Source: Castellaniella denitrificans (GTDB taxonomy: Bacteria > Pseudomonadota > Gammaproteobacteria > Burkholderiales > Burkholderiaceae_B). Taken from it: a DNA stretch of 64,000 nt. Positions 52,626-62,411 of this stretch are shown one piece after another. The DNA is taken from NCBI RefSeq assembly GCF_027214045.1, contig NZ_JAPWHE010000001.1, forward strand, positions 666,946 through 730,945. The letters are read 5' to 3'. The notes beneath the pieces were generated by a model. That model was not told the DNA's origin. It saw nothing but the letters and a program-made list of their open reading frames with translations, and ran no database searches. How positions within the stretch are numbered: the first letter of the stretch is position 1; each line of letters opens with the position of its first letter. A program made the translations under genes and the position numbers.

Positions 52626-53948
52626 TCATGAGGGCTTGCGCAGCAGGGCGTAGAAGAAGCCGTCGCCGCTGTCGGGGCCGCCGGGCAGGATGTGGCCGGG
52701 GGCCGCCAACCGCAGCGTCCCGGGATGCCGGTCCAGGAAGGCGCGGACCTGCGCTTCGCCTTCCTGGGGAAAGATCGAGCAGGTGGCGTACAGCAGATGG
52801 CCGCCGGGTGCCAGCAGCGGCCACAGCGCGTCCAGGATGCGCGCCTGCAGGGCCGCCGTGCGTGCGAGGTCGTCTTCGCGGCGCAGCCAGCGGATGTCGG
52901 GGTGGCGACGCACCACGCCCGACGCTGTGCAGGGGACGTCGGCCAGGATGGCGTCGTAGGGCCGCCCGTCCCACCAGTCTTCGGGCCGGGCCGCGTCGGC
53001 GCATCGCAGGGTCACGTCGGGGGACTCCAGGCCCAGCCGCCGCAGGTTCTCGCCCACGCGCTCCAGGCGGCGGGCATCGCTGTCCAGCGCCGTCAGGCGC
53101 AGCGTGTGGCGCTCCAGCAGGTGGGCCGTCTTGCCCCCGGGCGCCGCGCAGGCGTCCAGCACCCGCATGCCGTCCCGCACAGGCAGCAGCGGCGCGGCCC
53201 GTTGGGCCGACGGATCCTGCACCGACCACCAGCCTTCGGCGTAGCCGGGAATGTCGCGCGCGGGGCGGGGCGTGTCCAGGATCAGTCCGTCTTCGCCTGC
53301 GGGCCGGGTGGCCAGACCGGCCTCGGCCAGACGCGCCCGCAGCGCGTCCCGGCCGATGCGCCGGGCGTTGGCGCGCAGGACCATGGGCGGTGGCTGGTCG
53401 GCGGCTGCCAGGATCGTTCGCCAATCGTCCGGCCAGGCTTCCCGCACGGCGGCGATCCACCAGTCCGGATGGTTCCAGACCGCGTCGGGCCGCCGGGCCA
53501 GTTCCCCGGTCAGCGCCGTGCGTTCGCGCCCATAGCGGCGCAGCACGGCGTTGATCAGGCCTTTGGCCGGCCGCGTGCGGCGGTCGGTGGCCGCCGCTTC
53601 GACCAGCTGATGGACCAGGGTGTGCTCATGGTAGAGCGGCGTGCCGGGCGGCTGTCCGGCGCCTTCGCCCTGGCGCAGGCTGGCTTCCAGCAGGCTCAGG
53701 CCCAGCAGGATCAGGGCCTCGGCCAGGCGTTCCGGCGGACGGCGCGGCACCAGCCGCTCGCGCACGGCCCGGGCATGGCCCAGCCGGCGCATGGCGTGGA
53801 AGGACAGTGCCTGGGCGGCCGGTCGCAGCGCGGCCGGGATCGATTCCAGCGCCTCGGACAGGGACTGGCCGTCCAGCACCGCTCCGATGGCCCGGGCGGC
53901 GGCCAGCAACTGATCGGACAGGACGGGGGATTGTGGCGATTCCGGCAC
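52626..53948 (-). CDS. rsmB: 16S rRNA (cytosine-967-C5)-methyltransferase
   Basis: RsmB methylates C967 of 16S rRNA. The 440-residue protein has an N-terminal NusB-like RNA-binding domain (about 1-150) and a SAM-dependent RNA methyltransferase domain with 'DACAAPGGKTAHLLE', the cysteine in 'ADVPCTASGVVRRHPD' and the catalytic 'LYATCSIFPQE'. Translation starts with GTG at 53948. It is the first gene of the rsmB-DUF4390-ntrY-ntrX operon and is divergent from rimO. Confidence 0.95.
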   Translation of the reverse strand: MPESPQSPVLSDQLLAAARAIGAVLDGQSLSEALESIPAALRPAAQALSFHAMRRLGHARAVRERLVPRRPPERLAEALILLGLSLLEASLRQGEGAGQPPGTPLYHEHTLVHQLVEAAATDRRTRPAKGLINAVLRRYGRERTALTGELARRPDAVWNHPDWWIAAVREAWPDDWRTILAAADQPPPMVLRANARRIGRDALRARLAEAGLATRPAGEDGLILDTPRPARDIPGYAEGWWSVQDPSAQRAAPLLPVRDGMRVLDACAAPGGKTAHLLERHTLRLTALDSDARRLERVGENLRRLGLESPDVTLRCADAARPEDWWDGRPYDAILADVPCTASGVVRRHPDIRWLRREDDLARTAALQARILDALWPLLAPGGHLLYATCSIFPQEGEAQVRAFLDRHPGTLRLAAPGHILPGGPDSGDGFFYALLRKPS

Positions 53949-54101
53949 GAAAAGGATCCAGAATGGGGGGTTGCGGGATGGATTCGGGGGACTTTAGCAC
54001 CAATTGGCTAAAATCAAGGGTTGCCTCGACCAGGTCCGTCCAATGGCCGCACGGCCGGCGCGGTCCCGCGTCGTTCCTTCCGCATTCCACCGAGTATTTC
54101 C

Positions 54102-55424
54102 ATGAGCCAATCCCCCCGCGTCGGTTTCGTCAGCCTGGGCTGTCCCAAGGCCCTGGTCGATTCCGAGCGCATCCTGACCCAGCTGCGCACCGACGGCTAC
54201 ACCATCAGCCCCGACTATGAGGGGGCCGACGTCGTCGTGGTGAACACCTGCGGCTTCATCGACAGTGCCAAGGCCGAATCCCTGGACGCCATCGGCGAGG
54301 CCATCGTGGAAAACGGCAAGGTCATCGTCACCGGCTGCCTGGGCGTGGAAGCCGACATGATCCGCGACGTGCATCCCGCGGTGCTGGCCGTCACCGGCCC
54401 CCAGCAGTACGAGCAGGTGGTGCGCGCCGTGCACGCCGCCGCGCCGCACGAACGTCCGCACGATCCCTACGTGGACCTGGTGCCGCCCCAGGGCATCCGC
54501 CTGACGCCGCGCCACTATGCCTACCTGAAGATCTCCGAAGGCTGCAACCACAACTGCAGCTTCTGCATCATCCCCTCCATGCGGGGCCGCCTGGTCAGCC
54601 GCCCGATCGGCGACGTGCTGGGCGAGGCCCGCCGCCTGGTGGACGCCGGCGTGAAGGAACTGCTGGTGATCTCTCAGGACACCAGCGCCTACGGGGTGGA
54701 CGTCAAGTACCGCACCGGCTTCTGGGAGGGGCGTCCGGTCAAGACCCGGCTGACCGAGCTGGCCGGCGCCCTGGGGGAATTCGGCGTCTGGGTGCGCATG
54801 CACTACGTCTATCCCTATCCCCACGTGGACGAACTGATCCCCCTGATGGCCGAAGGCCGCGTCCTGCCCTACCTGGACATTCCTTTTCAGCACGCCAGCC
54901 CGCGCATCCTGAAGGCCATGAAGCGCCCCGCCTTCGAGGACCGCACCCTGGCCCGCATCCGCCAGTGGCGCGAGACCTGTCCGGACCTGACCCTGAGGTC
55001 CACGTTCATCGTCGGCTTCCCCGGCGAAACGGAGGAGGACTTCCAGTACCTGCTCGACTGGATGACGGAAGCCCAGCTCGACCGCGTCGGCTGTTTCCAG
55101 TATTCCCCGGTCGAGGGCGCGCGCGCCAACGAGCTGGCCGACCCCGTGCCCGACGAAGTCAAGGCCGAGCGCTGGGAACGTTTCATGGCGCACCAGCAGG
55201 CGATCTCCACGCGGCGCCTGGCCGCCAAGGTCGGCCGCACACTGACGGTGCTGGTGGACGAAGTCGACGCGGAGGGAGGCGCCACCGCCCGGTCCATGGC
55301 GGACGCCCCCGAGATCGACGGCAGCGTGCTGCTGCGCGACGCCGCCGGCTGCGCCCCGGGCGACCTGATCCAGGTGCGCATCGAGGACGCGGACGAATAC
55401 GACCTGTACGGCGTGCCGGTCTAG
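54102..55424 (+). CDS. rimO: Ribosomal protein S12 methylthiotransferase
   Basis: RimO adds a methylthio group to an aspartate of ribosomal protein S12. The 440-residue protein has the N-terminal cluster-binding cysteines Cys14, Cys50 and Cys79, the radical-SAM triad C148-x3-C152-x2-C155 ('[10 protein letters not shown]') and a C-terminal TRAM domain. The ATG at 54102 gives the family start '[16 protein letters not shown]'. It is divergent from rsmB and convergent with the BioC-like gene, whose stop lies 20 bases away. Confidence 0.97.
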   Translation: MSQSPRVGFVSLGCPKALVDSERILTQLRTDGYTISPDYEGADVVVVNTCGFIDSAKAESLDAIGEAIVENGKVIVTGCLGVEADMIRDVHPAVLAVTGPQQYEQVVRAVHAAAPHERPHDPYVDLVPPQGIRLTPRHYAYLKISEGCNHNCSFCIIPSMRGRLVSRPIGDVLGEARRLVDAGVKELLVISQDTSAYGVDVKYRTGFWEGRPVKTRLTELAGALGEFGVWVRMHYVYPYPHVDELIPLMAEGRVLPYLDIPFQHASPRILKAMKRPAFEDRTLARIRQWRETCPDLTLRSTFIVGFPGETEEDFQYLLDWMTEAQLDRVGCFQYSPVEGARANELADPVPDEVKAERWERFMAHQQAISTRRLAAKVGRTLTVLVDEVDAEGGATARSMADAPEIDGSVLLRDAAGCAPGDLIQVRIEDADEYDLYGVPV

Positions 55425-55444
55425 GACGCTGCGCGCAGACGCTT

Positions 55445-56401
55445 TCAGGTTTCCTCGTCCGGCTTGCGCGGCACTACGCGCGGGGGCGGCTTGCCGGCTT
55501 CCAGGGGCTGGGCGCGCTTGAACGTGGTGACGGGCAGATCGCCGAATACGCCGCGCCGCGCGGCGACGCGCCAGGCGTGGCCGTAGGCGACTTCCAGGCT
55601 CAGGTGGATCGTGCCGTCGGCGTGGCGGCGGCGTTCCAGCGCCCGGACCAGGCGTTCGCGCCAGGCGCGGCCCGGCATGCCGCGGCGGCGCCCGGTGTGG
55701 GGGTTGCCGCCCAGCGCGCGGACGTCTTCCAGCAGTTTGTCGGCGGTCTTGTAGGTCAGGGTGATGATTTCCTGGTCCATGACGGGATCGGCGAATCCGA
55801 CCTGCAGCATCAGATCGCCGAAATCGTGCATGTCCACGAATGCCATGGGCTGCGTGTCCGGATCGGCCTCGGCCAGGGCCTCGCGCAGTTCGCGGAAGGA
55901 TCCGGGTCCCAGGCTGGAATACATCGCCAGCGCGTCGTTGCGCAGGATGCGGCGCCATTCCTGCAGCACCAGGTGGGGCTCGGGGTGCCAGTGCAGGGCC
56001 AGATTCGACCAGACCAGATCCAGGCTTTCGTCCGGCAGGCCGGTCTCGGCCAGGTCGGCCTGCCGGAAATCCGGCTTGGGCGTGGGCTTGTTGCGCAACC
56101 GGTGCCAGAATCCGGGCCTGGCCGCGTAGCGTTCGCGCGCCGCGTCCAGCAGCGCGCCGCAGGCGTCCAGGCCGGTGTAATGCTGGTCGGGGTAGCGGGC
56201 GCGCAACGGATCCAGCGCGTGGGCGGCGCCGCAGCCCGCATCCAGGATGTCGTGCGGCGCGATGCGGATGTAGCTCAGGCGGCGCAGCATGCGCTGGGCG
56301 ATTTCCCCGTACAGGAATTGCGGGGCGTCGAGCGGCGCGCGCCGGGCGAACTGGCGCGTCACGGCCTGGGGGTCGATGGGCAGACGGGGAAGCTGTGGCA
56401 T
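55445..56401 (-). CDS. BioC-like SAM-dependent methyltransferase
   Basis: The 318-residue protein has a class I methyltransferase fold with 'ILDAGCGAAHALDPL' (SAM loop), 'FRQADLAETGLPDESLDLVWSNLALHW' in pattern and a C-terminal region resembling malonyl-ACP O-methyltransferase BioC. BioC starts pimelate synthesis for biotin by masking malonyl-ACP. No other bio genes are in the window, so the assignment is probable but not certain. It is divergent from comF with a 74-base gap. Confidence 0.8.
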   Translation of the reverse strand: MPQLPRLPIDPQAVTRQFARRAPLDAPQFLYGEIAQRMLRRLSYIRIAPHDILDAGCGAAHALDPLRARYPDQHYTGLDACGALLDAARERYAARPGFWHRLRNKPTPKPDFRQADLAETGLPDESLDLVWSNLALHWHPEPHLVLQEWRRILRNDALAMYSSLGPGSFRELREALAEADPDTQPMAFVDMHDFGDLMLQVGFADPVMDQEIITLTYKTADKLLEDVRALGGNPHTGRRRGMPGRAWRERLVRALERRRHADGTIHLSLEVAYGHAWRVAARRGVFGDLPVTTFKRAQPLEAGKPPPRVVPRKPDEET

Positions 56402-56475
56402 AAACGATCAAGACCGGCTCCGGGGCGCCCCGAAGCGTGCTGTGATGGAGGTTTCCTGCGAAAGGACACGTCATT

Positions 56476-57219
56476 ATGCTGCATCCGTCGATCAAGCGCT
56501 GGCGCGACTGGATTCCGGCCGACTGTCCAGGCTGTGGGCGGCGCGTAGCCCGCCAGGGCCTGTGCGCCGATTGTCTGGGGCGCCTGATGCCGGACGCGGC
56601 GCGGCCGCGCTGCCCGCGCTGCGCGCATCCGCTGGACGAAGGGCGTTGCCCCGGCTGCGGCCCGGCCGCGCCGGCTTACGATCGCGTCGTGGCCGCGTTC
56701 GACTACACCGGCCTGGGGCGGGATCTGATCCATGACTACAAGATCCGTTGCCGCCTGTCCCTGGCGGGCTTGCTGGCGGATCAATTGGCGCGGGCGGTGC
56801 GCGAGGCCGGGCTGCGGGCGGACACGCCGGACTGGATCGTGCCGGTGCCGGCCCGGCGCGCGGCGCTTTTGCGGCGCGGATTCAGTCCGCCGGCCGAGGT
56901 GGCCCGTCTGCTGGCCCGTCGGCTGGGGCCGCGCTACCGCCTGGATGGCGTGCGGCGGGTGCGCGAAGGCGACCGGCAGGTGGGGCGGGATCGCGCGTTG
57001 CGCTTGCGGGCACAGGCGGGGGTCTTCGCCTGCGACGTCATGGACGGCCTGTCCGGCGGGCGGATCGCGGTGGTCGACGACGTGCTGACCACGGGCGCGA
57101 CGCTGCAGGCGGTCGCGCTGGCGCTGAAGGAGGCCGGCGCCGCGCATGTCGAGGGCTGGGTGCTGGCCCGTGCCGTGGATCGACGCCGCGAGCCACCTCG
57201 CGGCCGGGTCTTACAATAG
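56476..57219 (+). CDS. comF: ComF-family phosphoribosyltransferase-like protein
   Basis: The 247-residue protein has two N-terminal zinc-finger pairs (Cys17, Cys20, Cys30, Cys33 and Cys46, Cys49, Cys58, Cys61) and a phosphoribosyltransferase domain with the PRPP motif 'VVDDVLTTGATL'. ComF proteins take part in DNA uptake in competent bacteria, but the reaction is not known. With dprA in the same window, a transformation capacity is possible. It lies 32 bases before trmL. Confidence 0.92.
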   Translation: MLHPSIKRWRDWIPADCPGCGRRVARQGLCADCLGRLMPDAARPRCPRCAHPLDEGRCPGCGPAAPAYDRVVAAFDYTGLGRDLIHDYKIRCRLSLAGLLADQLARAVREAGLRADTPDWIVPVPARRAALLRRGFSPPAEVARLLARRLGPRYRLDGVRRVREGDRQVGRDRALRLRAQAGVFACDVMDGLSGGRIAVVDDVLTTGATLQAVALALKEAGAAHVEGWVLARAVDRRREPPRGRVLQ

Positions 57220-57251
57220 GGGCCGCCGACCGGCTCCCTGGCTTCCATCCC

Positions 57252-57722
57252 ATGTTCCACATCGTCCTCGTCGAACCCGAAATCCCCCCCAATACCGGCA
57301 ATGTGATCCGCCTGGCGGCCAACACCGGCGCCTTCCTGCACCTGGTGCGGCCGTTGGGTTTCGCGCTGGACGACGCGCGCATGCGGCGCGCAGGCCTGGA
57401 TTACCACGAGTGGGCGGACATGCGGGTGCACGATGGCCTGGGCGAGGCGCTGGCGGCGATCGGCGGAGATCCGGCACGGCGCTTCGCCTTGACCACGCGC
57501 GGGTCGTCGCTGATCGGCGGCCATGCGTTCCTGCCGGGGGATGTGTTCGTGTTCGGCCGGGAAACCGCCGGCCTGTCGGAAGGGCAGTTGGCCTTCTTTC
57601 CCCCGGCGCAGCGCATCCGGCTGCCGATGCGGCCGCAACAGCGCAGCCTGAACCTGTCCAATGCCGTGGCGGTCACGATTTTCGAGGCCTGGCGGCAGAC
57701 GGGCTACGCGGGCGGACTCTGA
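57252..57722 (+). CDS. trmL: tRNA (cytidine/uridine-34-2'-O)-methyltransferase
   Basis: TrmL methylates the ribose of the wobble base in two leucine tRNAs. The 156-residue SPOUT enzyme has 'EPEIPPNTGNVIRLAANTG', 'LVRPLGF', 'FGRETAGL' and 'LNLSNAVAV', the trefoil-knot SAM-site residues. Length is standard. It follows comF on the plus strand and converges with gpsA. Confidence 0.96.
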   Translation: MFHIVLVEPEIPPNTGNVIRLAANTGAFLHLVRPLGFALDDARMRRAGLDYHEWADMRVHDGLGEALAAIGGDPARRFALTTRGSSLIGGHAFLPGDVFVFGRETAGLSEGQLAFFPPAQRIRLPMRPQQRSLNLSNAVAVTIFEAWRQTGYAGGL

Positions 57723-57744
57723 TCCGGGCCGCCCGCGGCCGGAA

Positions 57745-58785
57745 TCATTCGTCGCGCGGATCGCGCGCCAGCAGCGCGGCCACGGCCCGGGGCGGCGCGA
57801 CACCGCCGAACAGCACATCGCAGACGGCGTCGGTGATGGGCAGGTCCAGCCCGTGCTGCCGGCCCAGGGCCTGGGCGGCACGGGCGCAGCGGACGCCCTC
57901 GGCGGTCATGCCGCCCGCCAGGATGTCGTCCAGTGTCCGCCCCTGGCCGATGGCGACGCCCACCTGGCGGTTGCGGGACAGTTCGCCGGTGGCGGTCAGG
58001 ACCAGGTCGCCCAGCCCGGTCAGGCCGACGAAGGTGTCCGCCTGACCTCCCAGCGCCACGCCCAGGCGCTGGATTTCCGCCAGCCCGCGCGTGATCAGGG
58101 CGGCGCGGGCGTTGGTGCCCAGCCGCAGGCCGTCGCTGATGCCGCAGGCGATGGCCATGACGTTCTTCAGGGCGCCGCCGACCTCCACGCCCATGACATC
58201 CCGGGTGCCGTAGATGCGCGCCTGGGTGCCATGGAAAGCCGCCTGGGCCGCGCGGCCGGTGTCCGGGTCGCGGCTGGCGACCGTCAGGGCGACCGGCAGT
58301 CCCTGGGCCACTTCGCGGGCGAAGGATGGCCCCGACAGCACGCCCGTGCGCAACCAGGCGATGCCGGACAGGGCTTCGGCGACGATCTGGTGGGGCCATT
58401 CATGAGTGTCGGGCGTGATGCCCTTGCAGGTCCACAAGAGATGGACCGGCGCGGCGTCGGGGCCGCGGACCGGCAGGGCCTGCGCGATGCGCAGGCACAC
58501 GTCGGCCAGGCCCGCCATGGGCACGCCCAGCACGATCAGGCGTTCCTGCGGGTCGGACCCGTCCAGCACGTGCGCCAGTGCGGCGTCGAAATCGCCGGTC
58601 GCCCGCAGGGCGGGCGGCAGGACGATGTCGGGCAGGCGGCGCGGATTGATGTGTTGCTGGTCGATGATCCGCGCCAGTTCGGGGTCGCGGGCCCAGATCA
58701 GGGCGTCGGACCGCGCGCTGGCAAGAGCCGCCAGGGCGGTCCCCCAGCTGCCCGCGCCTAGAACGCAAAGCCGGACCGGCGCCAT
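57745..58785 (-). CDS. gpsA: Glycerol-3-phosphate dehydrogenase (NAD(P)+)
   Basis: GpsA reduces dihydroxyacetone phosphate to sn-glycerol-3-phosphate for phospholipid synthesis. The 346-residue protein has the N-terminal '[15 protein letters not shown]', '[13 protein letters not shown]', the catalytic lysine in '[13 protein letters not shown]' and '[14 protein letters not shown]'. It is the last gene of the rhodanese-grxC-secB-gpsA minus-strand operon, starting 16 bases after secB. Confidence 0.97.
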   Translation of the reverse strand: MAPVRLCVLGAGSWGTALAALASARSDALIWARDPELARIIDQQHINPRRLPDIVLPPALRATGDFDAALAHVLDGSDPQERLIVLGVPMAGLADVCLRIAQALPVRGPDAAPVHLLWTCKGITPDTHEWPHQIVAEALSGIAWLRTGVLSGPSFAREVAQGLPVALTVASRDPDTGRAAQAAFHGTQARIYGTRDVMGVEVGGALKNVMAIACGISDGLRLGTNARAALITRGLAEIQRLGVALGGQADTFVGLTGLGDLVLTATGELSRNRQVGVAIGQGRTLDDILAGGMTAEGVRCARAAQALGRQHGLDLPITDAVCDVLFGGVAPPRAVAALLARDPRDE

Positions 58786-58801
58786 GACGTGCAGTCCCCG
58801 G

Positions 58802-59308
58802 TCAGTTGCGTGCGCCGGGGGGCAGGATCAGGCCGGAGTCCTCGCCCTGGGCCTGTTCGCCCGATTGCTGCGCCAGGCGCTGCTCGTACAGGGCCTGGAA
58901 ATTCATTTCGCTCAGGTGCAGCGGCGGCATCGAGGTGCGCGTGATCGCGTCGGCGACGTTGGCGCGCAGATAGGGGTAGAGCATGGTCGGGCAGACGATG
59001 CCCAGCAGCGGATCGAGCTGTTCGGCCGGGATGTTGGCGGCCTCGAAGATGCCGGCCTGGCAGAGTTCGACCAGGTACAGGACCTTGTCGCCGATGCGCG
59101 TGGTCACCGTGGCGGTCACCGTGGATTCGAACACGGATTCGGCCAGTTGCTGGCCGCCGACCTGGATGGAGACCTCGACGGTCGGACCTTCCTGTTCGAG
59201 GAAGATTTCCGGCGCGTTGGGCATTTCCAGCGACAGGTCCTTCACGTAGGTGCGCTGCAGGCCGAAGCTGGGAGCCTGGTCGTTCTGGGTTTGGTTTTCG
59301 TCGGACAT
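58802..59308 (-). CDS. secB: Protein-export chaperone SecB
   Basis: SecB holds precursor proteins unfolded and passes them to SecA. The 168-residue protein has '[19 protein letters not shown]', 'EVSIQVGG', '[21 protein letters not shown]' in pattern and '[20 protein letters not shown]', all characteristic. The ATG at 59308 gives the usual 'MSDEN' start. It lies 47 bases after grxC and 16 before gpsA, the common betaproteobacterial order. Confidence 0.97.
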   Translation of the reverse strand: MSDENQTQNDQAPSFGLQRTYVKDLSLEMPNAPEIFLEQEGPTVEVSIQVGGQQLAESVFESTVTATVTTRIGDKVLYLVELCQAGIFEAANIPAEQLDPLLGIVCPTMLYPYLRANVADAITRTSMPPLHLSEMNFQALYEQRLAQQSGEQAQGEDSGLILPPGARN

Positions 59309-59355
59309 GAGGGGTTCCGGTGTGAGGGGTGGGGGGCGGCCTGGTCGGGCCGGAA

Positions 59356-59613
59356 TCAGGCCTGCAGCAGGGGCAGCAGGCCGGCGGCGCGGTCCAGGGC
59401 CGAGAGGTCGTCGAAGCCGCCGATGTGGCGCTCGTCGATGTAGATCTGAGGCACGGTGCGCCGGCCGGTGCGCTCCATCATGATGGAGCGCTGGGCCGGG
59501 TCGCGGTCGATGAAGATCTTGTGGATGTCCGTCACGCCGCGCTGCTTGAGCAGCATTTCGGCGCGCACGCAATAGGGGCACACGGAGGTGCAGTACATGG
59601 TGACTTGAGCCAT
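59356..59613 (-). CDS. grxC: Glutaredoxin 3
   Basis: The 85-residue dithiol glutaredoxin has the active site C12-P-Y-C15 and the glutathione-binding '[18 protein letters not shown]'. It reduces disulfides with glutathione in the cytoplasm and could serve CysH. It lies 16 bases after the rhodanese-like gene and before secB. Confidence 0.97.
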   Translation of the reverse strand: MAQVTMYCTSVCPYCVRAEMLLKQRGVTDIHKIFIDRDPAQRSIMMERTGRRTVPQIYIDERHIGGFDDLSALDRAAGLLPLLQA

Positions 59614-59629
59614 GGTGGGTGGGTTCCGG

Positions 59630-60040
59630 TCAGGATTTCTTGAGGGGCAGTCCGCCTTCGGTCCAGGCGCTCAGCCCGCCCTCGAGGCAGGATACCCGAT
59701 CGAAGCCGTGCTTGCGCAACTGGGCGACGGCCTTGGCCCCGTCGCGCCCGTGAGCGTCGACCAGCACGATGGGCTTGTCCTTGGGCAGGCTGTTGATGTG
59801 CGATTCCAGCGTGTCCAGCGGGATATTGCGGGACTGCGGGATGGCGCCGGTCTTGAACTGGTCGGCGGGGCGCAGGTCCACGAACTGGCCGTGATCCTGG
59901 TTGACCTGGCGGATGGCCTCGGCCAGGGCGACGCGCCCGGTCGAGCGGCCCTTGGACAGGCTGGGCCACAGCAGCAGGCCCCCGGAAGCCAGGGCGATGA
60001 GCAGAATCCAGAGGTTGTTCTGGCTGAGTAAGAAGTCCAC
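59630..60040 (-). CDS. Membrane-anchored rhodanese-like protein without catalytic cysteine
   Basis: The 136-residue protein has one N-terminal membrane helix (about residues 8-26) and a cytoplasmic rhodanese domain ('[22 protein letters not shown]', '[15 protein letters not shown]'). The loop that normally reads C-x-x-G-x-R after 'IVLV' begins with Asp95 ('DAHGRDG'), so the sulfur-carrying cysteine is missing; the only cysteine is Cys118. It is likely a binding rather than a sulfur-transfer domain. The GTG at 60040 has an AGGAACC site upstream and places the helix at the start. Confidence 0.85.
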   Translation of the reverse strand: MDFLLSQNNLWILLIALASGGLLLWPSLSKGRSTGRVALAEAIRQVNQDHGQFVDLRPADQFKTGAIPQSRNIPLDTLESHINSLPKDKPIVLVDAHGRDGAKAVAQLRKHGFDRVSCLEGGLSAWTEGGLPLKKS

Positions 60041-60083
60041 GGCGGTTCCTGTGACAGGGGTCGGAAAAAAAGAAAGCCCCGGG

Positions 60084-60091
60084 ATTATAAA
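60084..60091. promoter_or_regulatory. Overlapping divergent -10 boxes for the rhodanese and gpmA operons
   Basis: ATTATA (60084-60089) is TATAAT on the minus strand, in front of the rhodanese-grxC-secB-gpsA operon. TATAAA (60086-60091) is on the plus strand, 38 bases before gpmA. The -35 regions are weak on both sides. The two promoters would exclude each other. Confidence 0.45.
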
Positions 60092-60128
60092 ATGGTCGGC
60101 AGTTTTGAACTTTCCGGGTCTGCCGATC

Positions 60129-60881
60129 ATGCACAAACTGGTACTCATGCGCCATGGCGAAAGCCAATGGAATCTCGAAAACCGCTTCACGGGCTGGACC
60201 GACGTCGACCTCACCGAGACCGGCCGCGAGCAGGCGCGCCTGGCCGGCGAACTGCTGCGCGCGCAAGGCTATGAATTCGACCTGGCCTATGCCTCTGTGC
60301 TCAAGCGCGCCATCCGTACCCTGTGGATCGCGCTGGACGCCATGGACGCCATGCACACGCCCATCGGCCTGCACTGGCGGCTGAACGAGCGTCATTACGG
60401 GGCGCTCCAGGGGCTGAACAAAGCGGAGACGGCCGCCCGCTATGGCGAAGCCCAGGTGCTGCAATGGCGCCGCGCCTATGCGATCGCCCCCGAACCCCTG
60501 GCCGAGGACGATCCGCGCCATCCACGCTTCGATGCCCGCTACCGTCGGGTGCCGGCCAGTGAATTGCCGGCCACGGAATGCCTGCGCGACACGGTGGATC
60601 GCGTGGTGCCCTTCTGGAACGAATCCATCGCGCCCGCCATCCGTTCCGGGCGGCGGGTGCTGGTCTCGGCCCACGGCAACAGCCTGCGCGCCCTGATCAA
60701 GCATCTGGACGGGATCTCGGACGAGGACATCATCGGCCTGAACATCCCGACCGGCCAGCCGCTGGTCTACGAACTGGACGACGAATTGCGTCCCCTGCGC
60801 CATTATTATCTGGGCGACGAGGACCAGATCCGCGCCGCCATGCAGGCGGTCGCCAACCAGGGCAAGGCGCGTCAGGCCTGA
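60129..60881 (+). CDS. gpmA: 2,3-bisphosphoglycerate-dependent phosphoglycerate mutase
   Basis: GpmA interconverts 3- and 2-phosphoglycerate in glycolysis. The 250-residue enzyme has the phospho-histidine His9 in '[10 protein letters not shown]', '[13 protein letters not shown]', the acid '[13 protein letters not shown]' and the second histidine in '[11 protein letters not shown]'. Length is standard. It is divergent from the rhodanese operon and overlaps the EnvC-like gene start by none, with one base between stop and ATG. Confidence 0.97.
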   Translation: MHKLVLMRHGESQWNLENRFTGWTDVDLTETGREQARLAGELLRAQGYEFDLAYASVLKRAIRTLWIALDAMDAMHTPIGLHWRLNERHYGALQGLNKAETAARYGEAQVLQWRRAYAIAPEPLAEDDPRHPRFDARYRRVPASELPATECLRDTVDRVVPFWNESIAPAIRSGRRVLVSAHGNSLRALIKHLDGISDEDIIGLNIPTGQPLVYELDDELRPLRHYYLGDEDQIRAAMQAVANQGKARQA

Positions 60882-60882
60882 T

Positions 60883-62301
60883 ATGCGCCACGCGGGCCTG
60901 GGGCTGTTGCTGTGTCTGGCCGCGTGCTGCGCCCAGGCGCAAACGTCTTTGCAGACGCGCCAGGCGCAGGCCCGCGAGGACCGGCAGGCCCTGCGCGAGC
61001 AGATCGACGCGCTGCAAAAGCGGATCGATGCGTCGGAATCCTCGCGCGAGGACGCCAGCCGCGCGCTGCAGGCCTCTGAGCAGGCGATCTCCGACATCAG
61101 CCGCGAACTGGTGGAGCTGGACCGGCGCGAGGCCGCGTTGCGGGACGCCCTGCGTGGACTGGACGCCGCCCGCGACCAGCAGTCCGACGAACTCGAGCGG
61201 CAGCAGAAAGCCCTGGCGGACCAATTGCGCGCCCAGTACGCCAGCGGACTGTCGCCCTGGACCGCACTGCTTTCGGGGCGCGACCCCCAGGAGATCGGCC
61301 GCGAACTGGCCTGGCTGGCCTACGTCACCCGGTCCCGAACCCAGGCGCTCGATGCTTTGCGGAGCACGATCGACCGGCTGGCCGACCTGCGGCGGCAAAC
61401 CGACGACGGCCGTCGCGATCTCGACGCGGTGCGGGCCGACGTCGAACAACGCCGCCATGATCTGCAGGCCCAGCAGGCGCAGCGCCGTGAAGTGCTGGAC
61501 AAGATCCGGGCGCGGTTGGACGATGAGCGCGGGCGGGCGAAACAGCTCCAGGCGCGCGATGCGCGCCTGGGTGGCCTGATCAAGGATCTGGACGCCGAGA
61601 TCGCCCGGGCCGAGGCCAGGCGCCAGGCGGCGCTGAAGGCCGAGGCGGAACGCCGTGCGCGCGAGCAGGCCGCCCGCGCGCAGGCCGAAAAAGCCCGCCA
61701 GGAGCAGGAACGCGCGCGCGCCGCCGAGCAGGCGCGCCGGGTGCGCGAGCAGGCCGAACGCCACATGCGGACGGAAGAGGCGCCGGCGCCCCGGCCGCCC
61801 GAGGATGACCGGGTTCGCGCGCCGGTTCCGCCCGCCCCGGCCGGGCAGGAGCCGGCCGGGGCCAAGGCCGACGCACAGGGCAAAGCCGACGCCGAGGCCG
61901 AGCCTGCGGACGGGTTCCCCGGACTGACCAAGGGCCTGCCCCGCCCCGTCCAGGGAGAGATCCAGGGCCGTTTCGGCGCGCAGCGCCCCGAAGGCGGCCT
62001 GTGGCGCGGCATCGTGCTGCGCGCGGCGACGGGCACGCCCGTGCGCGCCGTGGCCGCCGGTCGCGTGGTGTTCGCCCATTGGCTCAGCGGCTTCGGCAAT
62101 CTGCTGATCATCGACCACGGCAGGCAATACCTCAGCATCTACGCCTACAACCAGTCCCTGTTGCGTCAGGTCGGGGACGTGGTGGCGCGTGGCGACGAAG
62201 TGGCGCGGGTCGGCGCCACGGGCGGCCAGGTCGAGCCCGGTCTGTATTTCGAATTACGGCATCAGGGGGCGCCCATCAACCCCGAAGTCTGGTTGAAATA
62301 G
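60883..62301 (+). CDS. envC: EnvC-like murein hydrolase activator
   Basis: The 472-residue periplasmic protein has a signal peptide of about 20 residues, long coiled coils (about 25-130 and 160-300, very rich in Arg, Ala, Glu and Gln), a proline-rich linker and a C-terminal LytM (M23-like) domain. The zinc ligands of active M23 peptidases are missing: 'WRGIVLRA', 'YLSIYAYN' and 'LYFELR' lack the expected His and Asp. This degenerate state is typical of EnvC, which activates amidases for daughter-cell separation. It lies directly behind gpmA and 110 bases before ctpA. Confidence 0.93.
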   Translation: MRHAGLGLLLCLAACCAQAQTSLQTRQAQAREDRQALREQIDALQKRIDASESSREDASRALQASEQAISDISRELVELDRREAALRDALRGLDAARDQQSDELERQQKALADQLRAQYASGLSPWTALLSGRDPQEIGRELAWLAYVTRSRTQALDALRSTIDRLADLRRQTDDGRRDLDAVRADVEQRRHDLQAQQAQRREVLDKIRARLDDERGRAKQLQARDARLGGLIKDLDAEIARAEARRQAALKAEAERRAREQAARAQAEKARQEQERARAAEQARRVREQAERHMRTEEAPAPRPPEDDRVRAPVPPAPAGQEPAGAKADAQGKADAEAEPADGFPGLTKGLPRPVQGEIQGRFGAQRPEGGLWRGIVLRAATGTPVRAVAAGRVVFAHWLSGFGNLLIIDHGRQYLSIYAYNQSLLRQVGDVVARGDEVARVGATGGQVEPGLYFELRHQGAPINPEVWLK

Positions 62302-62411
62302 GGCCGGATTCCCGCGGACCATTCCCGTTTTAATTTCTGTACTATGTATCCTTCATCGCCCGATACGCGCCGGCGCTGTCGCGGCGATCTGATCATCGCT
62401 TAGGAACGTGC

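Noticed and set aside
61620-61780. Possible short tandem repeats in the EnvC-like gene
   Set aside because: These are Arg/Ala/Glu/Gln-rich coiled-coil codons in a real reading frame, not DNA repeats of independent interest.
60883-62301. Active M23 metalloendopeptidase
   Set aside because: The LytM domain lacks the zinc-binding His and Asp residues, so an EnvC-type activator is the better call.
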